Positions 36,730 through 47,230 of a stretch of DNA of 64,000 nt are shown here, piece after piece. Made by a program: the position numbers and the translations under genes. A model generated the notes under the pieces. That model was not told the DNA's origin. It did not search any database and saw only the letters and a list, made by a program, of their open reading frames with translations. How positions within the stretch are numbered: position 1 is the first letter of the stretch; each line of letters starts with the position of its first letter. The stretch spans positions 21,700,001 to 21,764,000 of the forward strand of contig CM060731.1 of NCBI GenBank assembly GCA_030704615.1. The letters run 5' to 3'. This DNA comes from Takakia lepidozioides (Eukaryota > Streptophyta > Takakiopsida > Takakiales > Takakiaceae).

Positions 36730-39074
36730 CTATGCTGCAACCTCTTGAGCAGTACCCCCTTCCTGCTCAGTCAATGACAAGGCCTCATCCTGCCCCATCA
36801 TCTCATCATTGAGAACCTCCTCATCCCGAGAAGAATCCCCAACCTCATCCATCACAGCTGCCTTCGCTGCCAACTCCCTCTGAACCTCGAGCACCTCCCA
36901 CATGTGCCATGGATGTCTACACCTCGTGGTCCTCACCGGCTCGCCCCCACTCGCTGCCTGTACCGTCTCGGTAGGCAGAGAGACCGTCAAGGGAAGTGCA
37001 CTCCGCACTCTACGTTGCTCAGCCATAGCCAAGCTGACAATCCAGGTCAAGCAATTGAGATCCATTGCTTGCCCCAACACCTGACGACGTGATGCCTCAG
37101 AAAGAGAAGGCACCGCCGTGGTCCCAGTGGAAAACCCATAGCCCGCTCTCGCTCGTCGGCATTAGGCTCCACTAACTGCTGCAACTGAGCATCCCACAGG
37201 AGGCCAGGTCCACCATCCCGAAAAGCATGGGATCCTGGGAAGCTGAGCAGTGTAGGTAATGCTGCTCGTGGTTGACCCACCCTGTTGACCACTGCCAAAG
37301 GCGAACGGTCATCGTGTCTCACACGTTGAGACTGCCTTCCTGTGTCCAAAATGCCATCCACGGTGAGGTGTGCTGGCCGCTGCACCCCATCAAATGCACG
37401 CTTGAGCAGTGCGGGTGGCATCAAGTTAGTCCACCATAGTCGTGGACGATGAGCCCGTGACCCCACTGCAGCTGCATCCAGCAATACTGCTGACCCAAGC
37501 CACGACCGGACTTGATGCACACTGGCCATCACCCTGGCCCGAGAATCACCCATCAGTGGTACATTCTCCAAGATGTATGCTGGAGATACAGCTTGATGAA
37601 GCTGCAAGCAGCGCAAAATCCGCACCATCTCCCAAAACAGACCCGTCCTCGAGTCTCGCAATCCATTGCCATGCCCGGCTGATGAATGCCCTTGGCAGGG
37701 CCAACCTGCCACTATCAGATCAATGGAGCCAACCTGCTCCAAATCTTGCGCCCCCAACAAGGAAATGTCTGCTGGCAAGGCTTGTTGGTATCCACGAACT
37801 GCAGACACAGGCAACAAGTCAGGGTACTGCTGTACCAACTGAGCCACATGGCGCAGTGAGACGCGTCGTGCAGTCTCATCCCTCTCCACATACAGGTAAC
37901 GCCTTACCCGCACACCTGCCTGTAGCACAGCAGCCAATCCGGTGCTGATCCCGCCAAACAAGTCCAGAAGGCAAATGCCTTCATCCGGCCGCTGCCACAC
38001 AAGAGGTGTGGTGTCCAATGGCGACAACTGAGGTGGCCCTGGTGCAATCACCGCACTCTCCTCCTCTCCTGACGGTACAAAAGCTTCTACCCAAGCTTGT
38101 TGCACCCGTCCATCAGCAGCTTGCTGCAAATCCTTGCTCGTACCCCACAACGGAGTGTGAGCAACCATGGCAGGCAACTCCGCCGTACCATGCATGTCAT
38201 CCTGCTCTGCTGGAGGTGGCACATCCTCTGCATGGGCATTGCCTTCCAGCAACTCTCCAGGCCAACTAACTGCAGCTGTGAAGGCGGCTAGTGTTGGCAT
38301 CTTGCCCCGCTGGGCAGCTGCAATACCCCCAATGAATGTCACAGGGAGCTGTGCACGGCGACCATCCCCTGACTGCCATCCAGGCCTGTAGGATGCTGAC
38401 TCCTCCCAGAAATCCAGGGTGAAGCCCATGGGGTATAACACTGCCCCACCAACGAGGACATCGTAAGAGACCGCGTCTGTCACAATGGCCTTGGCTCGCA
38501 TCACTGAGCCATCTACAGGATGATCCGGCTGCAGTCTAATAGCCAACTGATGCCGTGTCATGCCGCGAGCCTGCTCTGATCCTCCCAGAGATGTCTGTAT
38601 CTGGAAAGGACAAGGCTCCATATCCGCCTCCATGAGGCCCAAACCTGCAATAGCAGCTCTGCCCAACATCAGTGGCTGAGCTCCTGAGTCCAACAAGACC
38701 CGCAGTGGCCGGTACTTCTTGCCTGCCGGTCCACTCAAAGTGAAAATGCCTCCCTGGTTGTCTAACAAGACAACTCCAGGTGTCACCATGGCGCGCTCAA
38801 TGGCTGGCCTAGCTGGCAGCTCCGTCAACCTGGCAGCTGCAACTTGCCATGGCGCAGCCGTGGCAGTCTTGACCCTCAAATCCGAGGATCCCTCTGCCAC
38901 TACACCTTCCACTAACTCCGCAGAAGATGAAGTGACCTCCCCACTCTCACAGAGAGTTGCTGCTAGTCTGAACACTGCAGCTGGTCTCACCCCCGGCGTC
39001 GCAATCATGGTTGCCGAGAACAGTGGGGCTTGACACACAGAGGTGGCTGCTCCCCAATAACACACCGGCTGCAC
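36730..39074 (-). pseudogene. Nested element protease and C5-cytosine DNA methyltransferase (one frameshift)
   Basis: Residue numbers count from 39074. An aspartic protease has VLLDSGAQPLMLG (Asp 129). After a linker rich in Pro and Glu comes a C5-cytosine methyltransferase domain, about 366-690. Motif I is LLDLFGGISTGLAAVLQAG. Motif IV is IDLIVAGWPCQGHSSAG, with the catalytic Cys at 460. Motif VI is YILENVP (503-505 ENV), and motif VIII is VGSRAHRPRLWWTN. The conserved MGFP lies at 646-649. Just after it one base appears missing (about 37129), and the next frame carries motif X: SRRQVLGQAMDLNCLTW. The HRxR-type motif VIII and short recognition region recall DNMT3/DRM enzymes more than DNMT1 or CMT, but this is inference. 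The enzyme would transfer methyl from SAM to cytosine. The frame then runs to TAG at 36730. Confidence 0.88.
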
Positions 39075-40928
39075 TAGCCTTGGTAGCAGGTGTCAGTGCT
39101 GCACGTGTAGCTCTCCCCAATGGCATAGTAACCTCCGCCTCGGTAACAGTCGGGCGAGAACTAGGTGCCATGGATGGCGTTGACACTGTCTCCGCCAAGG
39201 TGAATGACTGAGGCAGCCTCGCCTGACGGCTTGCCTCCCCACGTTGTGGATCCAACTCCACCTCTGCACCTCGTGGCTCAGGAACTCGTGCTGCTCCTCG
39301 AGTCACGGCTGCAGCAGACTCCACCTGCTCTAGTGGTAGTGCTGCTCCGCACATGAATCCCATGCCTCCCATATCTCCTCCCTCAGGAGCAGGAGGTGGA
39401 CCATCCCGCCTGGGAGCCGGTACCACCTGAGCTATAGCCATGGCGAGCCTCTGCTCTAGCTGCTGAAGCCGATTGGCCATGCCTTGGTCAACACCCTGAC
39501 CTCCGCGTCCTTGGCCATGTGGAGCTTGCCCTTGGCCTGCACCTCGTGCCCGACCACCTCGTCCTCTTTGGGCTGGTCCACCTCGCCCCCGGCCACCATT
39601 GTTCCCTTGGAACTGGCCTGGGCGCAACTCAGGATGCAAGTCATAACACTGGGCATCTACATGCCCATACTTGCCACAATGCCCACACTGCAACTGTGCA
39701 GGCTGTGCTTGTGCCGGCCTTCTGCCATTCTCTGGGCAATCTCTTTGACATGGGGTCCTCCACATGTCCAACATATCACCCCTGGTTGCTGTTGGCCTGC
39801 AAAAGATGCCACGGGCCTCTGCACCTGAGGTCCCCTGTAAGCTCCATGGAACTTGGGCTGGGCAACCTTGCCCCCCTGACCACGCTGTTGGGCAGTCCCT
39901 TGTGCCTGTGGGCTGACAGCTGTGCCCCGTACAGGCATGTCCTTGCCAAATCCAATTGTAACAACTCGCTCCTCCACCATGTTGAGCTCAATCCGCTCAG
40001 CCAGCAGAAACACATCTGCTAATGTGGGTTGGGCTGCTTGTAACAGGGTTGCATCTCGCACCCTTCTCTTGAGCTCCTTGTCCAGAATTCCATACCAAAA
40101 CTGGATTGCCTGAGCTTCAGTAACCCCTTGGGTCACACTTATCAAGCGCCTCATACGAGTGTACGCCTCTCGCAGGCTCTCACTGGGTTTGCGCTGGAAG
40201 TCTTGCAAACTTCGCAGCTTCTCTGTCCGTACACCTTGGTAGTTCCTCCGCAACTCCTGGAAGAACTCCACCACCGGGTTGAATCTAGGCACATGTGTTG
40301 TAGTTGTGGCAGGAGGAGTAGTAGCACCTTTTGAACTGGTACCACCTGCAGAAGTACCAGCACTACCTGCTCCACTACTAGTGCTGGCAGTGGGAGCTAT
40401 TGGTACTGATGCAGCTACTGGTCGCGTCGTGCCTCGAGTAATGGAGACGTAGTCAGGTGACCAATACATCCTCCACTCCTCAATCTCTGCTTCATGTCCT
40501 CGCCTGAACTCGTGGTAATCGTCCATAGGCGGGCCTTCCAAATGCTGGAACAGTCCCTTCCACGCCATGAATGGGGTGAATAGCTGTGGATTGCGCATCT
40601 GCTGCAAATCACACCAGCTGTCGAACTCCTGGATAAAGTCATCCAACTCGATTGTGCCCACAGCTCCAGAGTACCTACGAGGCCCCTTGGTAGCTCCATA
40701 CATCTCCTCCATGTCGTCCCACAACAATGGCGAATGAAAGTGCACACCTGTTGATGAAGCCTCCGAGTCTGTGTCTGACTCTACAGTAATTGAGGGTGGC
40801 GGTGAAGGTGGTCTGAACCGAATACCTCGTCTTGTGAACCCACTCTCACTGTTACTGCCTGTAGCCGTACTCCCCTCAAAACCCTTGGGTAACTCCGTAA
40901 TGACACTCACAATGTGCACCTCCTCCAC
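38947..40928 (-). pseudogene. Nested element Gag with two zinc knuckles (one frameshift)
   Basis: The frame from 40928 encodes an acidic N-terminal region, then a Gag-like helical domain (FNPVVEFFQELRRNYQGVR, LQDFQRKPSESLREAYTRMRRL, AIQFWYGILDKELKRRV). A first knuckle starts CWTCGGPH at about 39795-39770. One A seems lost within it, and the frame continues in another phase from 39774 with RDC to complete it. A second knuckle, CGHCGKYGHVDAQC, follows, then a Gly/Arg-rich, Gln-rich tail. The expected ATG is GTG (40928); the first in-frame ATG is about 70 codons later. Gag ends at 38947, overlapping the protease frame by 128 bases in the +1 phase, which suggests programmed frameshifting. Confidence 0.8.
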
Positions 40929-41044
40929 GTGACACTATAAGGCTCTAGTACTAATCTAATAGTGACACGGGTGGGCACCTGTTGCAGTTTTAAGGGTCAT
41001 ATCCCAATGGCTCAGGGCACCTGCACCTGCATCCACCGCAAGAA

Positions 41045-41140
41045 TCCTATGGTTGGCTGGTCATCAACCCAGCCTCACCATAGAAGAAACACTGGTGGTC
41101 TTGCTGGTCATCACTCCCAGCCTCACCACCGACAGCATAC
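41045..41140. repeat. Short direct repeat upstream of Gag
   Basis: Two units contain GCTGGTCATCA followed by CCAGCCTCACCA, about 57 bp apart, in the presumed leader of the nested element. Confidence 0.6.
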
Positions 41141-41458
41141 TCTAGGATTGACGGGTGATCAAATCCGGGCCTAATCCCTATGGAAAGCAAGCGCCCACCA
41201 AAACCAACATGGCGCACAGTCAAGCATGCAGGTGTTGGGGGGGATCCAAAACACAAGAAATCAAAACATCAACACCCCCACACCAAAATCCAGCTTGCAA
41301 TGCTGATCCTGCAGAATATCCCAGCCCAAAACCCCGGACTGACTGGCCTCCACCAAGAGAGGCTTTGGCAACTACAAGTACAGGTAATGAAAATAGTACA
41401 GAGATGGAGGGGAAGAATAGAAGCCCGACCAAGCAAGATCTAATCCTGATCTATGCTA

Positions 41459-42227
41459 TCAACTGCCAGACTCTCTCAAAGTGCCTCGCTCTGCATGATG
41501 GTAAGGTGTAGGAGGTATATCTATGTCCAGAAACCTGCCACTAACCTTGTCCCAAGCTACAGTAGCTCGCTCTAACCACCCTCCTCCTCTGTCTGCCAGG
41601 TAGAGACAAAGCAATACTCCCATTATCTCCCGCTCACTGAACACTAAAGAAAACAAAGGTAGGGTGATAGTCTCTCAACTCGAAAAGCTTGAGACGGTGC
41701 GGGTGTCCTCATTGCGAATGACTGCATCTCCTTCACGCACAACAAACATGTCATTGCTGATGAACCCCGCTCGTGGTTGCCCCTGTGTAGAGTGTATCGG
41801 CTGCAACCATGTCTGATTGCACAAACTTGTGTAGCTCCTGCTCCTCTGCTCCAGTACACCACGGCCTTGTGGCTGAAACACCTTGGTCCCGGGGCTGTCT
41901 TGGCTGTGTTCCAAGCCTAGCTTTCACCCACTTTGGTATTTCACCTACAGCTGCAGAACTGCTGGCTCCAACAGAGTTCTGACTGTCCAAGGCGATATTG
42001 AGGCCCTCAATGCCAACTACAGCAGTCTGTTGTCTATTGCTAATGCTGACTCCCAGTATTGCAATCAACTCGTCCAACTGTTCTCCACTCAAATCAGTCT
42101 GAGTTCCTTGGGAAACATAAATCCTGTCCCCTTGTGTACACAGGCTAAGAGAAGAGACCTGCCCTTCAATTACGTCCTCATTTCCCCCCAGCCATGCAAG
42201 GAGTACATCCACAGATTTGTCTCTCAT
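41459..42227 (-). CDS. Unknown ORF upstream of Gag in the nested element
   Basis: A frame of 158 codons starts with ATG at 42227 and ends at 41751. It is acidic, begins MRDKSVDVLLAWLGGNEDV and includes GEIPKWVKARLGTQPRQ. Neighbouring frames to 41459 look like its continuation after shifts (NDMFVVREGDAVIRNEDTR, then MGVLLCLYLADRGGGWLERA). I recognise no domain. The strand and position, about 0.8 kb ahead of Gag, suggest an element-encoded extra protein, but capture of host sequence is also possible. Confidence 0.35.
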
Positions 42228-42451
42228 AGACCAGCACAGGTTCTAGAGACAGGATTGTGGATCTTTTATGGCAACACTCACACTCTCTAAAAATTCCATA
42301 GATTTTTAGCAGAGTCCAAAAACAGAAACCAGGTCTAGGTAGGTAGATTTCCCCTTTCTGCAGCTATCTTCCCAAAAACTGAGTCAAACGGAGTCCATCT
42401 GACAAAGATATGACCAACCAAGCTCTAAATCATTTGAATTAGATCAAAAAA

Positions 42452-42456
<5 letters not shown>

Positions 42457-42482
<26 letters not shown>
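42457..42482 (-). repeat. 26-bp homopolymer T (poly-A on the minus strand)
   Basis: An unbroken T run lies at the low-coordinate end of the host-like segment 42483-44415. On the minus strand it is an A run directly downstream of that segment, as at the 3' end of a retroposed transcript. Confidence 0.85.
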
Positions 42483-42774
42483 AACGCCAAAACGTTCTCA
42501 CCATTAAAAACTGTTCCCAGGTTATCTACAGGTTCCGAACATGTTCATGTAGTTCTCTGTTGTTTTGGGGTCGCCTCGCCATTACCACGGAGCAGCTCGA
42601 TTTGTTGGACTCCGATCGGCTTCTCCTCCATGATGGACCGCGTTGCGCTTCGTCATCCCTCAGCTGCATTTGTTCAGGTGTCCGTCCCACATACTTATCA
42701 TTGCTGACTCTCAGGTCGTTTCCCGTAAGTTCCAGCTCGCATGGAGGGAGATTACCGGCAGCCTGCACTTAAAC

Positions 42775-43062
42775 TCGACTGCCTCCCTGATACCATGCTG
42801 TGGATCTGACCAGTACTCAATGCTTTATGCAGACACATATTGATCCGCGTAGTCGGTCGCGAACGGCAAGTCCTCTGCATCCCCTTCAATAATCGTGCAC
42901 TCCTTGAGAGGTGCCTTCTCCTTTGCTTTTAGCAAGCTGGTGAGGAGATTGATCCAGAATGCTCACATTATTGGCATCCACAGTTTTTCCAATCCCCAAT
43001 GTGGCGAATCCCGTGCCGCCACCAACATCTACCACCACCAAGGTAGGATCATCGAGGCAAAT
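42775..43062 (-). pseudogene. Captured exon piece of an MPBQ/MSBQ methyltransferase (VTE3/APG1-like)
   Basis: After a splice-acceptor-like TTACTTCAG, the minus strand encodes a SAM-binding segment very like plant 2-methyl-6-phytylbenzoquinol methyltransferase of tocopherol and plastoquinone synthesis: TLVVVDVGGGTGFATLGIGK, then NNVSILDQSPHQLAKAKEK, ECTIIEGDAEDLPFATDYAD and QYVSA. TAA at 42825-42827 replaces the expected Gly, and similarity continues as SIEYWSDPQHGIREA before it ends. Only one exon's worth of the gene is present, without the N-terminus or the C-terminal membrane anchor. It lies inside the nested retroelement in the same orientation, between the right LTR piece and Gag. Confidence 0.75.
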
Positions 43063-44415
43063 CTGAAGTAAGTTAGGCTGTTTTTGAATTGGGTTTTATT
43101 CAGCGATGGCAATGGCTGCAAGGATGGCCGCACCATCGTTGCAATGGCAGTGGAAGCCCGGTGACAGTTGTGGACAACCAACAAAGGCTTTGCTCGGGAT
43201 ATCCTGCAGGTTTGAGCTCATCATCATGCTTACATAGGTAGCGTCGACAGGCTTGTTGCTCAGCGGGCAATTATAAGCCAAGAACTGGAGCGTGCATGTG
43301 AGCAGAAGGAGAAATAGTAGCGGTCTTCGATTGCGGGCTGTCAGTGCAGACCAAAGCGTCTCAAGGCCTGCGTCGCAGCTGCGGTTCATCCAGCACAAGC
43401 AGGAGGCATTCTGGTTTTACAGCTTAGTGTCTGTATTGTACGACCATATCATAAACCCTGGGCATTTGGGCGGAGGACATGCAGGAGGATACTCTAGAAC
43501 CAGCAGATGGACTCCACAGGAGCAACGGTGGCCAGAGCACATAGGAGAGCTTTAGCAAGCTTGGTGGAGCTGACAAAGTCACCAACAATTATCATTGTCT
43601 GATTCTGCAGTTGCTGCAAGGGCCTCTCGTCGTCCAGTGGCCATGGCAACGGGAAATCTAATGGCATCCATTGCTGCTGCAGATACTTAGTATCCAAGCC
43701 TCTGTGATCACATCTGTGCATAGGGGACGACGAAGGTCAGGCTTTTGCGAACAAGAGAGCAGGGAAGAAGAAAACAGCTTCAATTTCTTGCTTTATACTT
43801 AGGACCAGCCGATGGAGCTCCCTGCCCATTCTAGCCTGTACATCCTCGTCAGCATCGTTGCTGGAGGGCTCAACCCAAGCACCCAGTTGGAATGTGCGCT
43901 CAGCTATGACGTTGGCTTCCCCAACAGCCCCTTCTCAGGAGAAGAGCCACAGTCCAGAAGCTTCGTGTGTTGATTCCCTGGATTACTGGCCTGATAGCAC
44001 TGTTTTAACCCACACCTGCGTAAGGCAAGCTCGTCGCCGATGACACTGTGAACCTGACGAACTAATGCCGCCGGATCACTTATCCAACAGAGCGCATCTG
44101 CCTTTCGGAAGTGGAGACCCTTGATATATGCGTAAAGAACCACCGGTGCCTCCGACATAGGAAGGCCTTCGATCACATGCAAACTAGGGGCAGGCATAGG
44201 AAAACCAACGACAAGTTGATGATCAATCGCAAGGCTAGAATCTACCACAGAAACCTGCAGCTCAAGTTTTAACCAACATAGAGCCCCCGTCTCTCTTACT
44301 TTCAAAACAAAAACCACAAGTGCTAAAACTAAACTCACCTCTGGCACTCACAGATGCAAGCTGATCTCTCTCGAGTGATAAGAAAGCTAAGGACACACAC
44401 GATGCAAAGCATGAA
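43063..44415 (-). other. Possibly captured host sequence, function unknown
   Basis: Minus-strand frames include one of 147 codons (44347-43904; VVGFPMPAPSLHVIEGLPMS) and one of 75 codons (43721-43494; TMIIVGDFVSSTKLAKALLC). Between them is EANVIAERTFQLGAWVEPSS. These look like coding exons of an unrecognised gene rather than retroelement parts. No splice structure could be settled. Confidence 0.3.
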
Positions 44416-44722
44416 AACCAAACCATCACTCTTAGAAATAGAAGTCGAGCCAGGGGCACCCCAAGCTATGGGGACTCCACCCCACAACAACCTACACTCC
44501 CATCATAAGCACACTCAGATCTAAACGCATGAAGGAGCTCGGTCGCGCAGGCTCAACTCGAGAGAGATGAGCTGCGCGACTGCCGCTCTCGTGAAGATAA
44601 GACAGACCAGGTGTCAAACTAAACTTGACACCTGATTTAACACTTGACCTAAATCCAAGTGTTAAATACAAATAACTAGTTTTATTCTAGCTGTTTTCAC
44701 ACTGTGCTTATTTAACTTGACA
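44416..44722 (-). repeat. Partial LTR at the right end of the nested element
   Basis: This 307-bp piece matches 32969-33275 with no difference that I can see and ends at TTGACA next to the ACAT duplication. In element orientation it is the first part of the 5' LTR. The rest of that LTR, and any primer-binding site, are missing here. Confidence 0.85.
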
Positions 44723-44726
44723 ACAT

Positions 44727-45311
44727 GAAGACTGTTGGAAGCCCTGCTGTAGAAAACCTTGCTACTCATTTGCTACGATTCACAAAGAGCTTACATTCCA
44801 CCTCGCATAAGCTCAAAAACAATACTAGGAGTATGCAGACCAACGTCGCCAATTCCAACTCTAGTTCAAGGTCGGAGATTGGGTGTGGTTTCTTCAACGG
44901 GACATACAAACCTCGCGACCATCAAGGAAGTTGGATTATCAACGTCTGGAACCACTCAAAATTATTCGACAAATAAATCCAGTCTGTTTTCGGCTTGAAC
45001 TCCCACGAAGTATGCGCATCCATCCAGTCTTTCATCTTTCATTAGTGGAGTTGTATCATCCATCGAATATTCCAGGGAGAGTCTCCGTACCACCTCCACC
45101 AATCGAAGTCAATCAGGAAATTGAATATGAAGTTGACGAAGTCGTAGACTCTCGCATCAAGTATAAACGTCATGAGTATTTCGTACATTGGAAAGGCTAC
45201 GACATCAGCGAACGATCGTGGGAACCTTCATCCAACCTCGTCAATGCATCTGACAAAGTCCAAAAATTTCATCAACGATATCCAGCTAAGCCCCGAGCTA
45301 CACGTCAATAA
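44727..45311 (+). pseudogene. Chromovirus integrase C-terminus and chromodomain
   Basis: The frame resumes after the nested insertion with MKTVGSPAVENLATHLLRF, then shifts once near 44880. It continues through the GPY/F-like region (RLELPRSMRIHPVFHLSLVE) to a chromodomain at about 45126-45290. That domain has EYEVDEVVDSRIKYKRHEYF, VHWKGYDISERSWEPSSNL and the aromatic residues of the methyl-lysine cage. A chromodomain on integrase directs chromoviruses to methylated heterochromatin. TAA is at 45309-45311. Confidence 0.88.
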
Positions 45312-45465
45312 GACGTCACAACGATGATGTCAGTCAAGTTAGCTTCAAGGTGAAGACTCCACATTCAATGTACCTGATACACATTAAGGAGGGAGGAGCA
45401 CCACACATCAGTATATATAGTTATACTTCCAGCACTTCCAGCACTCTTGCATCTTGTATTGGCAA

Positions 45466-45904
45466 CATGGAGTCATAGGAACCAGATACATTGGAGTTGT
45501 CGCTTACCCAACTACCAGATCAGTCGTTCCGACTCTCACGACCTTCAACATCACGCTGACGATCTCGAGACGATGGGCCACCAATGCGACGCGTACTTCC
45601 TCGTCTGGACCCCGTACGACGGCAAGTGGAGCCTACTCGAAGTTTGATAATTCTGTTGGAGGTTGAGGCTTCGGACCCAGAGGACAACGAAATCATGTTT
45701 GAAGGCAGTTTCGAAAATCAGAATGCTCAAATCACTGCGTGGTCCGAAGTTCAAGGTGTTGGATACTATCGATGGTTGCAGGGACCTATAAATCATTTGA
45801 GACAAGAACGAAGAGTCGAATACTTGGCAAGCACCATTCGCCGGATTTTCTCCAATTCTAAGCAAGTCCAAGATTTTACCGCTCCTCGAGGAACTCGGCG
45901 CTAG
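45466..45904 (+). pseudogene. Extra ORF between chromovirus Pol and 3' LTR
   Basis: From an ATG at 45466 one frame runs to TAG at 45902-45904, broken by a TAG at codon 4 and a later TGA. It encodes about 145 residues, including RRVLPRLDPVRRQVEPTRSL, ASDPEDNEIMFEGSFENQ and LRQERRVEYLASTIRRIFSN. It stops just before the polypurine tract GAGGAGGGGG. No domain is recognised. A TATATATAG at about 45412 lies upstream. It could be an additional sense ORF like those of some plant gypsy elements. Confidence 0.4.
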
Positions 45905-45914
45905 AGGAGGGGGT

Positions 45915-46551
45915 GATGTCACGGATATAGCCCAGAGGAACTTACCAGAAGTTACCAAGTTACCGAAAGTTACCATGATTTACCGTGATTTACCATGATC
46001 TATCATGATTTACCATTACTTACCAAGTTACCGGAAGTTTACCAAATTATCAAGAGTAATTTGAGAAACTGCTCAAGAAGCTTCCTTTGGAGGAAACTTC
46101 TCCATCAAGATACCTCTTTTGTTTAAGGAAGCTTCTTCATCAAGAAACATTTGCTTAATCGTTGAAACTTCTCCATCAAGAAACTTTCATATGAGAAGCT
46201 TTCTTAGGGAACTTTTTAGTAGCCAGTATATATAGGAGGCGAGATTTGACACTCTTCAGTCTCGCCAACACAAGTTCAAGCTACTCTTGTTCCCAGTCCC
46301 AATACTCCAGTCCAGCTTCCAGTACTCTAGTCCAGTTTCCAATATCTAGTACGCTAGTCCAATTTCCAGCATTCCAGTATTCGAGTCGAGTCCGAGTCCC
46401 AGTATCTTGTACTCTTGTCCATTGTTATAAAGATCATCTTGATTCATGTTTACCCACCATGCATTCGGCCACGTCGACCTTGTCTTCGTGTCTAGTCTTG
46501 TACCTTTAGTCTGATATCTTGTTTGTGTTCAGTCATGTTCTCGTCCTTGAC
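45915..46551 (+). repeat. Probable 3' LTR of the chromovirus
   Basis: Directly after GAGGAGGGGG comes TGATGTCACGG. The segment contains short imperfect repeats of TTTACCATGAT, a TATATATAGG promoter-like box near 46216, and several CCAGT-rich repeats. CTTGACA near 46551 would give a TG...CA LTR of about 637 bp. The right boundary is uncertain because no second copy is in the window. Confidence 0.5.
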
Positions 46552-47230
46552 AGATAGTGACTATAGTGATGTCACTAAAGTACTCGAAGCAGCTGTGGAG
46601 GGTATATGCAGGACTGGGTGTCTCAGTTTTTGTGTAACATGACAGTTTCTGCAGTGACCTCCCTCCATGGTTTTACCCATATTTGTCCAACAACTCAATA
46701 TTATGGTTTCTAACTACAATAGGTATGTGTACCAATTGTTAGATTGCAAAAACAATCATGTACCATAGAACCATGGACTTTTAAAGTTGATTACTGGGGA
46801 GTGCGGGTGTTACACATAAAATCTTATGGACTGAAAAAACATCATGTACACTCATACACTGGCACAAAGGAAAACACACTAGGGGTGTTATTTTTAAATC
46901 CAACCCAAATCCACTTTTATATGGACTAGTTATCTTAAGAATTGAGAGCTATGGACTATTTTGCATATAAAAACATGTTGATTTGCTCTAGTCCATAGCA
47001 TCTTATGTTTTGGGTTTTTGAGGTATCGTCTTTAATTAAAAAGGCATACAAACCTATAATCTAGAGGTGTCACGTGGTATATGGAGAAGTGGTTGTAAAC
47101 TCTAGATTTTGACGTCTAAATGTTTTTTTTAATTAAATATTAAAATATCTAGTAAAGAATGTTTTCAATATTTGAGGAAAATAAACTGAAAGCAATAGAC
47201 TAAAATAAAATAAAATTCCATAGACTTCCA
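46552..47230. other. AT-rich spacer before the copia relic
   Basis: No gene is recognised. It may include decayed LTR or Gag sequence of the copia element that follows. Confidence 0.3.

Larger units (their letters stand above)
32721..44722 (-). mobile_element. Ty3/gypsy element encoding a DNA methyltransferase and a PHD finger, nested in the chromovirus
   Basis: A 12.0 kb insertion in minus orientation is bounded by a 4-bp target duplication, ACAT, at 32717-32720 and 44723-44726. Outer ends are TGTCG... and ...TTGACA. Removing the insertion and one ACAT leaves the chromovirus integrase in frame across the site. Coding order in the element is an unknown ORF, Gag with zinc knuckles, protease, C5-cytosine methyltransferase, RT, RNase H, integrase and PHD finger. 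The 307-bp LTR segments at the two ends appear identical, so insertion is recent. The termini are irregular and described separately. The 44415-42483 region is unrelated to known retroelement parts and contains a host-gene piece. Confidence 0.88.

Noticed and set aside
37442-37948. Long plus-strand ORFs opposite the methyltransferase and Gag (for example 37442-37948, 39519-40022)
   Set aside because: They are antisense shadows of a GC-rich, strongly coding minus strand and show no domain.
37020-37982. Reading the methyltransferase as a host DRM/DNMT gene
   Set aside because: It is in frame with an aspartic protease and, after one TAG, with RT-integrase, has no introns, and lies within the bounded retroelement.
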